This document shows, in pieces, positions 50,062 through 58,770 of a DNA stretch of 64,000 bases. Made by a program: the position numbers and the translations under genes. How positions within the stretch are numbered: the stretch's first letter is position 1; the number at the start of each line of letters is the position of its first letter. The DNA lies in contig DATMEW010000045.1 of the NCBI GenBank assembly GCA_035556495.1, forward strand, positions 4,307 to 68,306, in the 5' to 3' direction. A model generated the notes under the pieces. That model was not told the DNA's origin, did not search any database, and worked only from the letters and a program-made list of their open reading frames with translations. The DNA comes from CANKHJ01 sp035556495 (GTDB taxonomy: Bacteria > Pseudomonadota > Alphaproteobacteria > Rhizobiales > Xanthobacteraceae).

Positions 50062-50832
50062 TCAGTTGAAGCGGATCGGAACGACGATGGTGCGCGCAGC
50101 GTCCGAAGGCGGCGGGGGCACCGGGCTGGACCGCCGCACCAGCGAAACCGCCTCGCCATCGAGCGTGGAGTTGCCGGAGCTTGACGCCAGGCGGGCGGAA
50201 ACAACGCCGCCGCCGTTATCGATGGTGAAGGCCACGCGCACTACGCCGCTGCCGCCGGTCGGGCGCTTGTGGCGGTTGAGATGCGCGAACAGCCGTCCCT
50301 TCCAGGTCGAGACCGACATGGCGTTCGAGCGTGTCGGCGCGCCCTGAGTCGGGGCGACGGCGCGCTCGGCCGGCGGAGCGGCCATCGGCTTGGGCGCTGC
50401 CGCGACCTGTTTCTTCGGGCGCGGCTTGCGCTGCTTCGGCTGGGGCTTCGGCGGCGGTGCGATCGCGACTTCAGGCTTGGGTGCCGGCAGGATTTCCGGC
50501 GGCGGCGGCTCTTTTTCGGGTTCGACCTCGGGCACAGGTTCCGGCTCGGGCGGCTCGGGCTCAGGCTCGGGCGGCACTTCAGCGGTTTCAACGGATTCTT
50601 CGGTTTCGACCTGCTCCTGCGGGGGACCGGGTGCCAGTTCCGTTTCAGGCGCGGGAGGCGAAGCCGGCAGTTCGGCAAGCTCGATCACGAGGGCGGCGGC
50701 CGGTTCCGCTGACACCGGCTGCGGCCAGTTCATCACGGCGGCTGCGACGCTCATATGCGCGCAGAGGATGGCCGCGCCGCAGAGCGACCAGCGTGTGACT
50801 TCTTTCCAGTCGATGACGCCGTTGTCCATCAT
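50062..50832 (-). CDS. tonB: TonB family energy transducer
   Basis: TonB-type protein of 256 aa. One N-terminal helix (LCGAAILCAHMSVAAAVMNW, about residues 17-36) anchors it; a Pro/Glu-rich (PEPEPEPPEPEPVPEVEPEK-type) and then Pro/Lys-rich arm spans the periplasm; the C-terminal domain (WKGRLFAHLNRHKRPTGGSGVV... VSLVRRSSPVPPPP) contacts receptor TonB boxes. ATG overlaps the exbD stop by four bases. Third gene of exbB-exbD-tonB; energises TonB-dependent receptors, none of which are in this window. Confidence 0.9.
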   Translation of the reverse strand: MMDNGVIDWKEVTRWSLCGAAILCAHMSVAAAVMNWPQPVSAEPAAALVIELAELPASPPAPETELAPGPPQEQVETEESVETAEVPPEPEPEPPEPEPVPEVEPEKEPPPPEILPAPKPEVAIAPPPKPQPKQRKPRPKKQVAAAPKPMAAPPAERAVAPTQGAPTRSNAMSVSTWKGRLFAHLNRHKRPTGGSGVVRVAFTIDNGGGVVSARLASSSGNSTLDGEAVSLVRRSSPVPPPPSDAARTIVVPIRFN

Positions 50833-51254
50833 GGTGCTGACGGCTTCTCCAGGCCGACGAGGGCGATCTTCAGATAGCCGGTTCCCCGCAGCAGGTTCAT
50901 CACTTCCATCAACTCGCCATAGGGCACGGCCTTGTCTGCGCGCAGGAAGATGCGCGTCTCCTTGTTGCCGGACGCGGCCTGGTCGAGCGTGAAGCCCAGC
51001 GTCTCGCGGGCCACCATGTTGTCGCCCAGCGCGAGGGACAGGTCGTTTTTCACCGTGAGATACAGCGGCTTCTCCGGACGCGGCTGCGGCTGCGCGGTGG
51101 AAGCCGGCAGATCGACGGCGATGTCCACCGTCGCCAGCGGTGCGGCCACCATGAAGATGATGAGCAGCACGAGGATCACATCGATGAACGGTGTGACGTT
51201 GATCTCGTGATTCTGGTCGAGATCGTCGCCGGCGTGGTTCAGCTTGGCGCTCAT
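50829..51254 (-). CDS. exbD: ExbD biopolymer transport protein
   Basis: ExbD of 141 aa with one transmembrane helix (TPFIDVILVLLIIFMVAAPL, about residues 21-40) containing the conserved Asp (near residue 25) that takes up protons, and a periplasmic domain ending in VPYGELMEVMNLLRGTGYLKIALV. The N-terminal HEINVTPF is diagnostic. The start at 51254 is preferred to a longer in-frame version overlapping exbB. It lies 22 bases after exbB and overlaps tonB. Confidence 0.92.
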   Translation of the reverse strand: MSAKLNHAGDDLDQNHEINVTPFIDVILVLLIIFMVAAPLATVDIAVDLPASTAQPQPRPEKPLYLTVKNDLSLALGDNMVARETLGFTLDQAASGNKETRIFLRADKAVPYGELMEVMNLLRGTGYLKIALVGLEKPSAP

Positions 51255-51276
51255 GGCCGTATCTCCGCGGTTGCCG

Positions 51277-52428
51277 TTATTCGGCTGCGGTGGGGTATTG
51301 CCGCTGATGAGCGGCAAGGGCCGCATGACGATCGAGATCGCGGCTCACGAGACGAAGGACTTCCGCCGAGGCATCGCCCAGCACGGCCCTGTAGCCGGTG
51401 ATGGAGCGCGCGAAGGCGTTGTAGATCATCACTGCGGGAATGGCCGCGACAAGGCCCATGGCCGTCGCGAGCAGCGCCTCGGCAATGCCGGGCGCGACGA
51501 CGGCGAGGCTCGTTGTCTGCGACTGGGAGATGCCGATGAAGCTGTTCATGATGCCCCAGACGGTGCCGAACAGGCCGACGAAGGGAGCCGTCGCGCCGAT
51601 GGTGGCGAGCACGCTGGTGCCGCGCGTCACCCGGCGTCCCGCGGCGGCCTCGATGCGGTCGAGACGGGAGGCGACACGCTCCTTCACGCCTTCCTTGTCA
51701 CGGGTATCCGAGGACATCTCCATTTCGAGCACAGCGGAGTCGATGAACTGCCGGGCGACGCCATGGCGCTTGTCCATCCGCTTGGCGGCGTCTTCCACGG
51801 ACGGGGCTTTGCCGAGCACGAAGCCGGCGCGTCGCGCGCGCCGCCTGATGGCCATCAGTTCGAGAGATTTGGCGAGCCAGACGGTCCAGGTCACCACCGA
51901 GGCGAAGGCGAGGCCGATCATCACGGCCTTCACCACCCAGTCGGCGGCCATGAACATGCCCCAGGGCGTGAGGTCGTGGGGCAACTGCGCCGAGCCGATC
52001 ACCGGCGGGGCCGCGACCTGCTGGGTCGCACCGGATTCCGCTTCGGGGGTCGCGGCGGGGGTCTCGGAAGACACGGCTGGCTGGCTGGCATCCGGCTGCT
52101 GGGAAACGGAGCCGGCCGGATTCTCGCCAGATGTCTGGCTCGGAAGCTGGCCCTGAGTGGCAGCACCGGCCGCTGGGGCAGGCTGTCCGGGTGCGGCTGA
52201 TGGCGCGCTGCCGGCGGACGGCTGGGTCTCTGCGGGGGCGGGCGTTACAGCAGGCGGAGGCGGCGCGAGATACGGCGCGGCCGGCTGCGCATTCGCCGGG
52301 GGATTGGTTTGCGCCAGGCCCGGGCCGGCACCTGTCGAGGTCAGGGCGATCGCGAAAGCGCAGGTGACAGCGCAGACCCGGTATCGCGTGGTGGCCCGTC
52401 CGATAAGTGCAGCGTTCGTCATGCCCAA
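51277..52428 (-). CDS. exbB: ExbB/TolQ-type proton channel with a long N-terminal extension
   Basis: ExbB of 383 aa, about 140 longer than E. coli ExbB. A signal-like helix (ALTSTGAGPGLAQ region, residues 20-40) precedes a Pro/Ala/Gln-rich extension to about residue 145, then the MotA/TolQ channel: TM1 near VKAVMIGLAFASVVTWTVWL, and TM2/TM3 in GTSVLATIGATAPFVGLFGTVWGIM and VVAPGIAEALLATAMGLVAAI. The extension is known from several alphaproteobacteria. First gene of the TonB operon, with a TATAAT about 96 bases upstream. Confidence 0.9.
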   Translation of the reverse strand: MGMTNAALIGRATTRYRVCAVTCAFAIALTSTGAGPGLAQTNPPANAQPAAPYLAPPPPAVTPAPAETQPSAGSAPSAAPGQPAPAAGAATQGQLPSQTSGENPAGSVSQQPDASQPAVSSETPAATPEAESGATQQVAAPPVIGSAQLPHDLTPWGMFMAADWVVKAVMIGLAFASVVTWTVWLAKSLELMAIRRRARRAGFVLGKAPSVEDAAKRMDKRHGVARQFIDSAVLEMEMSSDTRDKEGVKERVASRLDRIEAAAGRRVTRGTSVLATIGATAPFVGLFGTVWGIMNSFIGISQSQTTSLAVVAPGIAEALLATAMGLVAAIPAVMIYNAFARSITGYRAVLGDASAEVLRLVSRDLDRHAALAAHQRQYPTAAE

Positions 52429-53019
52429 CCCGTTACTGATGTGATGACGTTCCGACCAGATAAATCCAAAGATGATCTCGGCTTACAGAAGCCGCCATCA
52501 TCAGCAGGTCGTCATCCTCATGTATTATACTTGTATTTTTTCTCAGCCTTGACTGAGGTGCAGCGAGATCGCGGCGAAGATGTCGGTTGATCCTGCGGCT
52601 CTAGCCTTGGCCACAACATCTCGGGAACATGCGATCCTCTTGTCTCTCCAAGGACAGGTACCTCTGCATCACAAAGGACCATGATGCTCGATAACGTAAA
52701 TGCAAGTGGCTCGCAATAAGCGATTCCAACTCTGGAATGATTATAGTCTTTTGAAGACTTTCATTTGAATCGATCAAATCTAATAAAGAGACCGCTGGTG
52801 TCAGGGAATACTTGCCGCGTCGAACGTGATGCGTGGCCGGGTGAAGCGTTATGGTCACGCAGGACGAACCGGCGATAGCTTCGTCGCCTGCAAGCCGCGA
52901 TCGGCAGACCGGAGATCGCGACGGCCGTGACCGCAACGGTGTCACGGGCATTGATCCGTCGCGGACCGGCCTGCTAGGTCACACGACGGGACGGAATTGC
53001 GTCATGTGAGGGGCTGCCT
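52429..53019. other. AT-richer intergenic region upstream of exbB
   Basis: About 590 bases without a confident gene. It contains the exbB promoter (52524-52557) and a noticeably AT-richer patch around 52660-52800, with the small hairpin AGTCTT-TTG-AAGACT (52745-52759). A 116-codon minus-strand frame (52601-52951) crosses it, but its N-terminal half is Arg-rich noise. The patch could be a decayed foreign fragment or an sRNA locus. Confidence 0.4.
52524..52557 (-). promoter_or_regulatory. Candidate promoter of the exbB-exbD-tonB operon
   Basis: A perfect TATAAT (52529-52524 on the minus strand) with a weak TCAAGG 17 bases upstream, and an inverted repeat CTCAG-N6-CTGAG (52542-52546, 52553-52557) overlapping the -35. 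Iron-dependent repression would be usual for a TonB operon; the repeat is not a consensus Fur or Irr box. Confidence 0.5.
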
Positions 53020-53991
53020 ATGCTGCGTGTTGCCATTCTCGACGATTATCAGCAGGTCGCGCTTGCGATGGCGGACTGGTCCCGGCTTGGGCCGGATGTC
53101 GAGGTCGTCGCCCTTCCGCATCATCTCGGCGATGTCGAGACCGCCGCATCGGCGCTGGCGGAGTTCGATGTGCTGGTGATGATGCGTGAGCGCATGCCGG
53201 TGCCGCGCGCGCTGATCGAGCGGCTGCCGCGCCTGCGCTACATGGTTTTCACCGGCTCCCACAACACGGTGATCGATCTTGCCGCAGCCGCCGAACGCGG
53301 CATTCCCATCTCGCGCACCGCGATGCGGGCCTCGCCTTCCGCGGCCGAGATCACATGGGCGCTCATCATGGCCTGGATGCGCCATATCCCCCAGGAGCAT
53401 GCCGCGATGCGGGCCGGCGGCTGGCAGACCACCGTGGGCATGAACCTGCACGGCAAGACTCTGGGCCTGCTCGGCCTCGGCACGCTGGGCAGCGTCGTCG
53501 CGCGCTACGGCAAGGCATTCGACATGAATGTGATCGCCTGGAGCCCGAACCTCACGCCGGAGCGCGCCGCGGCGCAGGGCGTCACCGCCGTCTCCCGTGA
53601 AGACCTGTTCCGGCAGGCGGACATTCTCAGCATCCATCTCAAGCTCGGGCCGCGCAGCACCGGCGTCGTCGGCGCAGCGGAGTTCGAGCTGATGAAACCT
53701 TCGGCTCTGCTGGTGAACACCTCGCGCGGGCCCATCGTGGACGAGGCGGCGATGCTCGCTGCGCTGAAGCAGAACAGCATCGGCGGCGCGGCGCTGGACG
53801 TGTTCGACCAGGAACCGCTGCCGGCCGACCATCCCCTGCGCAAGCTGGACAATGTGCTGCTCACGCCGCATCTCGGCTATGTCACCGATGAGTCCTACAA
53901 GGGCTTCTTCGCCAGCGCCGTGGAGAATATCGCCGCATGGCGCGCGGGCCAGCCGATCAACCTCTACGAGGCGGGCTTGCGTTCCGCCTGA
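53020..53991 (+). CDS. D-2-hydroxyacid dehydrogenase family protein
   Basis: NAD(P)-dependent 2-hydroxyacid dehydrogenase of 323 aa. The Rossmann GLGTLGSVVARYGKAF lies around residue 153; the catalytic trio is Arg in NTSRGPIVDE (about 231), Glu in DQEPLPADHP (about 265) and His in LTPHLGYVTDES (about 287). Reduces a 2-keto acid such as a glyoxylate, hydroxypyruvate or phosphoglycerate derivative. GAGGGG precedes the ATG. It lies 159 bases before an amidohydrolase operon on the same strand and may share its catabolic purpose. Confidence 0.9.
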   Translation: MLRVAILDDYQQVALAMADWSRLGPDVEVVALPHHLGDVETAASALAEFDVLVMMRERMPVPRALIERLPRLRYMVFTGSHNTVIDLAAAAERGIPISRTAMRASPSAAEITWALIMAWMRHIPQEHAAMRAGGWQTTVGMNLHGKTLGLLGLGTLGSVVARYGKAFDMNVIAWSPNLTPERAAAQGVTAVSREDLFRQADILSIHLKLGPRSTGVVGAAEFELMKPSALLVNTSRGPIVDEAAMLAALKQNSIGGAALDVFDQEPLPADHPLRKLDNVLLTPHLGYVTDESYKGFFASAVENIAAWRAGQPINLYEAGLRSA

Positions 53992-54150
53992 TGCGGGACT
54001 GTCCCCGGTAAGTCCCCTGATCAAGTTCCCTGATATGGCCGGTCCGCCCGCCGGCTTCCGGAACAGGCGGCAACTGGCAAACCCACTTTTTCAGGGTTAT
54101 ATTCTGGGTTCGGCAGTCGCTGGCAGAACCGGCTGTCGCGGGAGGCTGTA

Positions 54151-55263
54151 TTGAAAGTTCCGTATTCTGGCGCGATCGATTGCGATGTGCACCCCGTGGT
54201 GCCCAATACGCGCGCGCTGCTGCCCTATATGAACGACTTCTGGCAGGATCATCTGGCCCTGCGCCATATCGACCGCGCGCCTTTCACGCTGGCCAGCTAT
54301 CCGCCGACCGCGCCCCTGTCCGCCCGGCCGGACTGGCGGCCGGAGACGGGCCTGCCGGGGTCGGATCTCGACCTGTTCCGCAAACAGGCGCTGGACCCGT
54401 TCGGCACCGGTATCGCCATCTGCAATCCGCTCCATGGCTCGATGGCGCTGTTCAATGTGGACATGGCCGCGGCTTTCGCCTCCGCCATCAACGACTGGAT
54501 GGCGAAGGAGTGGCTGGACCGCGAGCCCCGGCTGCGCGCCTCCATCGTCGTGCCGGTGCAGAATCCGCAGCTCGCCGTCGCCGAGATCGAGCGCGTCGCG
54601 CCGGACAAGCGCTTCGTGCAGGTGCTGATGCTGGTGACGGCGGACATGCCGCTCGGCAACCGCATCTACTGGCCGATCTACGAGGCGGCCGAGCGTCACG
54701 GCCTCACCATCGGCATCCATGCCGGCACCATGGCGCGCCAGGCCCCGACCGGCTCCGGCTATCCGTCCTATCATGTGGAGGATTACATCCTTCAGGGACC
54801 TGCCTTCGAGGACACGGTCGTCAGCTTCCTCGCCGAAGGCGTCTTCGCCAAATATCCGAAGCTGAAGCTGGTGCTGATGGAATCCGGCTTCACCTGGCTG
54901 CCGACGCTGCTGTGGCGCACCAACAAGTCCTGGCGCGGCGTGCGCACCGAGGTGCCGTGGATCGACCGGCCGCCGGCGGACATCGTGCGCGACCATGTGC
55001 GCTTCACCTTGCAGCCGCTCGACCTGCCGCCGGACTCGTCGGTGCTGTCCAAAACGCTGGAGCATGTCGGCTCCGACGATCTGCTGCTGTTCTCGACCGA
55101 CTATCCGCACTGGCAGTTCGAGGGCGAGGACGTGCTGCCGGACGGCCTGTCCGACGCGCTGGTGCGCAAGATCCTGATCGACAATCCGCTTGCCACTTAT
55201 CCAAGGCTGGCCGACGTGAAGCCTCACGCCGCGCCGTCCGCCACACAGGAGACCGTCCCATGA
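54151..55263 (+). CDS. Amidohydrolase family protein (ACMSD/LigW-like)
   Basis: Metal-dependent TIM-barrel enzyme of 370 aa from the amidohydrolase-2 group that includes decarboxylases (gamma-resorcylate, 5-carboxyvanillate) and hydrolases. It begins AIDCDVHPV, the D-x-H metal motif, has a further His in GIHAGTMARQ and the catalytic Asp in FSTDYPHWQFEG (about 311). The start is TTG preceded by GGGAGG eight bases away. Its stop overlaps the ATG of the next amidohydrolase gene, so both are co-translated; the two are clear paralogues. Confidence 0.85.
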   Translation: MKVPYSGAIDCDVHPVVPNTRALLPYMNDFWQDHLALRHIDRAPFTLASYPPTAPLSARPDWRPETGLPGSDLDLFRKQALDPFGTGIAICNPLHGSMALFNVDMAAAFASAINDWMAKEWLDREPRLRASIVVPVQNPQLAVAEIERVAPDKRFVQVLMLVTADMPLGNRIYWPIYEAAERHGLTIGIHAGTMARQAPTGSGYPSYHVEDYILQGPAFEDTVVSFLAEGVFAKYPKLKLVLMESGFTWLPTLLWRTNKSWRGVRTEVPWIDRPPADIVRDHVRFTLQPLDLPPDSSVLSKTLEHVGSDDLLLFSTDYPHWQFEGEDVLPDGLSDALVRKILIDNPLATYPRLADVKPHAAPSATQETVP

Positions 55264-56363
55264 ACATGCCGGTTCTCGAAAAGAATACGCGCGGCGCCTC
55301 CAGGCTCAGCTTCGTGGATTGCGACATCCATCCCGTGCAGGGCTCGGGCAAGGACCTCGCGCCCTATCTGTCCCAGCGCTGGCGCGACCATCTGGCGACC
55401 TTCGGCGGCCACATCCGCCATGGCATGGTCGGCCAGCAGTCCCATCCCCGCATGATGGCGAACGGCCAGCGCGCCGATGCCTATCCGAAGAACGGGGGAC
55501 CCCCGGGCTCGGACTTCGACCTGCTCAAGTCCCAGCATCTCGACGCCAACGATGTCGAAGTCGGCATGCTGGTCGCGCTCAGCCGCGGCGGCATGGAGGA
55601 GCGCAACCTCGAACTCGGCGCCGCGATGTCCCATGCGGTAAACGACTGGCAGCTTCACGACTGGGTGGAGCGGGACTCGCGCCTGCGCGCCGGCATCGTC
55701 GTGCCGCAGGAGCATCCCGAATACGCCGTGAAGGAGATCGAGCTGCGCGCGCAGAATCCCGCGTTCAAGCAGGTCATCATCTCGCCGCGCTCGGCGGAGC
55801 CGCTCGGCCGCCGCCGCTACTGGCCGATCTATGCCGCGGCGGAAGCCGCCGGCCTGCCGCTCGGCCTGCATCCGGCCGCCGCCAGCGGCGGCCATCCCTC
55901 CAGCGGCACCGGCTGGCCGACCTTCTATATGCAGGAGCATTACGCCTTCGGCACCAACATGGTCGGCAATCTCGTCAGCCTGGTGATGGAAGGCGTGTTC
56001 GAGCAGTTCCCGAAGCTGAAAGTCGCGCTCATCGAATCCGGCTTCTCGTCCGCGCCGGCGCTGGGCTGGCGTATGGACCGCAACTTCGAGCGGATGCGCG
56101 CCGAGGTGCCGCATCTCAAGCGCAAGCCGTCCGAATATCTGCGTGAGCATTTCTGGTACTGCACGCAGCCGATGGAGGAACCGGAGAAGCCGCATCATAT
56201 CGTGGATATCCTCGACTGGATCGGCTGGGACCGCATCATGTTCTCCAGCGACTATCCGCACTGGGATTTCGACCATCCGAAATACGTGCTCAACTTCAAG
56301 ATGACCGATGCCCAGCGCGCCATGATCCTGCGCGACAACGCCAAGGCGCTGTACAAGCTATGA
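55260..56363 (+). CDS. Amidohydrolase family protein, paralogue of the preceding one
   Basis: Product of 367 aa with the same plan: FVDCDIHPVQGSGKDL near the N-terminus, GLHPAAASGGHP and FSSDYPHWDFDHP (about 323). The two proteins share YWPIY, LVMEGVF / FLAEGVF, FPKLK / YPKLK and the FYMQEHYAFG/ YHVEDYILQG equivalents, so they descend from one duplication and may be a heteromer or act in sequence. The ATG overlaps the previous stop by four bases, and its own stop overlaps the Rieske gene start. Decarboxylation or hydrolysis of an aromatic acid is a family-based guess. Confidence 0.88.
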   Translation: MNMPVLEKNTRGASRLSFVDCDIHPVQGSGKDLAPYLSQRWRDHLATFGGHIRHGMVGQQSHPRMMANGQRADAYPKNGGPPGSDFDLLKSQHLDANDVEVGMLVALSRGGMEERNLELGAAMSHAVNDWQLHDWVERDSRLRAGIVVPQEHPEYAVKEIELRAQNPAFKQVIISPRSAEPLGRRRYWPIYAAAEAAGLPLGLHPAAASGGHPSSGTGWPTFYMQEHYAFGTNMVGNLVSLVMEGVFEQFPKLKVALIESGFSSAPALGWRMDRNFERMRAEVPHLKRKPSEYLREHFWYCTQPMEEPEKPHHIVDILDWIGWDRIMFSSDYPHWDFDHPKYVLNFKMTDAQRAMILRDNAKALYKL

Positions 56364-56821
56364 CCGAGACTGTTGAGCCGGCCGCCGCGCCGCGTCCCCG
56401 CCGCGCCGGCAGCCGCCATGTCGTCGCGACAGTCGGCGAGATCGCGCCGGGCACCTGCAAACTCGTTCATGTGAAGGGCCGCGACATCGGCGTGTTCAAT
56501 GTCGCGGGCGAATATTATGCCCTCGCCAATGTCTGCCCCCATGCCGGCGGCTCGCTGTGCCATGGCAGGATCACCGGGCTGGTGAAGTCCGACGGGCCGG
56601 GAGCTTACCGGCTGGAGCGGCAGGGCGAATTCATCAGATGCCCGCTGCATGGCTGGGAATTCGAGATCCGCACCGGGCAGTCCTATTGCGATCCCGACAG
56701 CATGAAGATCCGCCAGTTCAACATCACGGTTCAGCCCGGGGAGGAGCTGGTGAAGGGGCCTTATATCGCCGAGAGTTTCAGCGTCTCGGTCGAGGACGAG
56801 TATGTCGTCGTCGAGGTGTGA
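56360..56821 (+). CDS. Small Rieske [2Fe-2S] protein
   Basis: Ferredoxin-sized Rieske protein of 153 aa. Cluster ligands: CPHAGGSLC (C and H) and CPLHGWEF (C and H). A basic N-terminal tail (about 25 residues) precedes the domain. Such proteins feed electrons to ring-hydroxylating oxygenases or act as the ferredoxin subunit of a mono-oxygenase. The start overlaps the amidohydrolase stop by four bases, so all three proteins are made together; an oxygenase partner is not in this operon. Confidence 0.9.
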   Translation: MTETVEPAAAPRPRRAGSRHVVATVGEIAPGTCKLVHVKGRDIGVFNVAGEYYALANVCPHAGGSLCHGRITGLVKSDGPGAYRLERQGEFIRCPLHGWEFEIRTGQSYCDPDSMKIRQFNITVQPGEELVKGPYIAESFSVSVEDEYVVVEV

Positions 56822-57012
56822 GCCGCGTTTCGTCGTTCTGCGGAGCTCGCGTAAGGCCCGCGCGGGTCTGATGCGGTGCTCTGATGAATGACACGACAGT
56901 GTCATTCAGGATGTGAGTTCTCCATTATCTGAATCCCATTATCTGAATCCTCCATTGGCCGCGCCGCCGGTTCTTTCAAACCGCGGCTCTTCCAGACAGA
57001 TCGGATGTTTCC

Positions 57013-57621
57013 ATGCGCCTGCGCTTTTCTCCGGCTTCTCCTTTCGTGCGCAAGGTGCGCGTGGCGGCACTGGTGCTGGGGCTGGACGACCGCATCACCA
57101 AGGAGGCCGGCGACACGATGAACCCGGCGGACACGCTGCGCGGCGAGAATCCGCTCGGCAAGATTCCGACGCTGATCACCGACGACGGCACGACGCTGTT
57201 CGATTCCCGCGTCATTCTCGAATATCTCGATCATCTGGCCGGCGGCGGCCGGATCATCCCGGCCGCTCCGGACCGGCGCTTCCCCGTGCTGCGGTTGCAG
57301 GCGCTGGCGGACGGCATCCTCGATGCGTCGGTGCTGATCGTCTACGAGGGTCGTTACCGCCCCGCGGAGCATCGGGTCGAAAGCTGGGTCGAATTGCAGG
57401 CCGGCAAGGTGTCCCGCGCCATGGCGGCATTGGAGGCCGCACCGCCGGCCGGCTCAGGCGCGGTGCCGGATGTGGGGCAGATCGCGCTGGCCTGCGCGCT
57501 CGGATATCTCGACTTCCGATTCAAGGGCGAGTGGCGCGCCGCGCATCCCCGGCTGGTGGCCTGGCTGGATGATTTCGCAGCCCGCGTGCCGGCTTTCGAG
57601 GCGACCCGCCCGCCCGGTTGA
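57013..57621 (+). CDS. Glutathione S-transferase family protein
   Basis: GST-fold protein of 202 aa. N-terminal MRLRFSPASPFVRKVRVAAL, with a Ser-Pro-Phe-type motif where the catalytic Ser of the zeta/theta-like bacterial class lies, ENPLGKIPTLITDDGTTLFDS (cis-Pro and the glutathione-binding D-S), then the helical domain. Possibly an isomerase or dehalogenase-type GST of aromatic catabolism, given the preceding genes; a gap of 191 bases means it may have its own promoter. Confidence 0.87.
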   Translation: MRLRFSPASPFVRKVRVAALVLGLDDRITKEAGDTMNPADTLRGENPLGKIPTLITDDGTTLFDSRVILEYLDHLAGGGRIIPAAPDRRFPVLRLQALADGILDASVLIVYEGRYRPAEHRVESWVELQAGKVSRAMAALEAAPPAGSGAVPDVGQIALACALGYLDFRFKGEWRAAHPRLVAWLDDFAARVPAFEATRPPG

Positions 57622-57793
57622 ACCGGAAGGCTCCGGTCCGGGATATTTGCGGGGGCTTCGCAACCACCCGGACGCGATTGCCGAACAGACCTGCACCATA
57701 GCTCAGTAGCGTCACGGTGTCAAGATTTAATTCCTATAATCTTTTAGGAAGATCGTTCAGGCTGGGTGCGGTCGGTGTTGCGATAAGGCAAAA

Positions 57794-57819
57794 GGCCCCG
57801 CAGAACGGGGCCTTTTTTT
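57794..57819. terminator. Bidirectional intrinsic terminator
   Basis: GGCCCCG (57794-57800) / CGGGGCC (57806-57812), loop CAGAA, then seven T in the plus direction; on the minus strand TTTTGCC follows the stem. It ends the barrel-protein transcript and may also stop the GST transcript. Confidence 0.9.
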
Positions 57820-57841
57820 AGGCGATGAACGTCCGCGAGGT

Positions 57842-58468
57842 TCAGAAGCGGTAGTTCACGCCGAGCCGCAGCAGGTTGTTGTGCTGGCCGTTGGTGACGC
57901 CGCTGATGGAATAGCCCCGCTCGGCGAGGTCGAGATAGAGATATTCGGCCTTGGCGGACCAGTTCGGCGTCAGGCCGACTTCCATGCCGAGGCCGGCCGC
58001 CCAGCCGGTGTGGGTCTTGCTCTCGCGCCAGCCGCCGGCTTCCGCCCGGATGCCGCCGATCGCGAAGCCCACGGTGCCGTAGAACAGGATGTTGTTCATG
58101 GCGACGCCGGCCCGGCCGCGGATGGTGCTGAACCACGGGTTGGAGAATTTCCAGCCCGCGAAGGTGTCGTGCGCGCCGCTCAGTTGAAGGTCGGCTTCCG
58201 CGCCGAGGACGAACTGGCCGGACTGCCAGTTGTAACCGACCTGGACGCCGCCGGCCATGCCGTCCGGGCGGGTCGGATTGTTGTTCACGCGGCCCCATTG
58301 ATAGCCGAGATTGGCGCCGACATAGGGGCCCATCCAGCTATAGGCGCTGACCACCGCCGGGGCATAGCTCGGCGCATAGCCGTAGCCGCCGCGCATGTCG
58401 GCAGCGTGCGCACCGGAAGCGGCAAGGGTGGCCACGGCGGCTGCGGCGGCAATCGACAGTTTTTTCAT
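57842..58468 (-). CDS. Outer-membrane beta-barrel protein (Omp25/Omp31 family)
   Basis: Outer-membrane barrel of 208 aa with a signal peptide (cleavage near AHA-ADM, residue 23). Repeating amphipathic strands with Gly/Tyr/Trp girdle (VGANLGYQWGRVNNNP, VGYNWQSGQFVLGAEADL, RGRAGVAMNNILFYGTVGFA, WSAKAEYLYLDLAER) and a C-terminal Phe (RLGVNYRF) for the Bam signal mark the Omp25/31 eight-stranded type of Rhizobiales. These are abundant envelope structural/porin-like proteins. Confidence 0.93.
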   Translation of the reverse strand: MKKLSIAAAAAVATLAASGAHAADMRGGYGYAPSYAPAVVSAYSWMGPYVGANLGYQWGRVNNNPTRPDGMAGGVQVGYNWQSGQFVLGAEADLQLSGAHDTFAGWKFSNPWFSTIRGRAGVAMNNILFYGTVGFAIGGIRAEAGGWRESKTHTGWAAGLGMEVGLTPNWSAKAEYLYLDLAERGYSISGVTNGQHNNLLRLGVNYRF

Positions 58469-58770
58469 GGCGCAAAACTCCAACTCACGCGTCACTGGCC
58501 GGGAATTCGGGCAGGTTTGCGCCTGCCTGAACCGGCGGGCAGGGCAGTCGAACCTGCCGCACTGCCCGCAAATGCCGGCTTTCTATGGAAAAAGTTATCG
58601 CTTTGTTGAAGTTAAGCGGTCGTAAATGATTGGTCTTGCTGCGGGATTCATCATTAACGAAGGGTGAGGGCGGAACTCCCGCAGCGCCGCTGCATGCCGC
58701 CGCCGCCCCGCGACGGGTGCCTGCCATGCGCGGTCTCGCATCTGCTGCGTGGACGGCCTATTTTCAAGCC
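58469..58770. other. Divergent intergenic region between the barrel gene and uvrC
   Basis: About 300 bases holding promoters in both directions. The minus-strand gene is close to AT-rich bases around 58580-58625. The uvrC frame is open here, but codons before 58771 do not match UvrC. Nothing else is seen. Confidence 0.4.

Noticed and set aside
52601..52951. 116-codon minus-strand frame in the AT-rich island
   Set aside because: Half of it is Arg/Ser-rich GC sequence, the other half AT-rich; no start signal or domain. Kept as a region note only.
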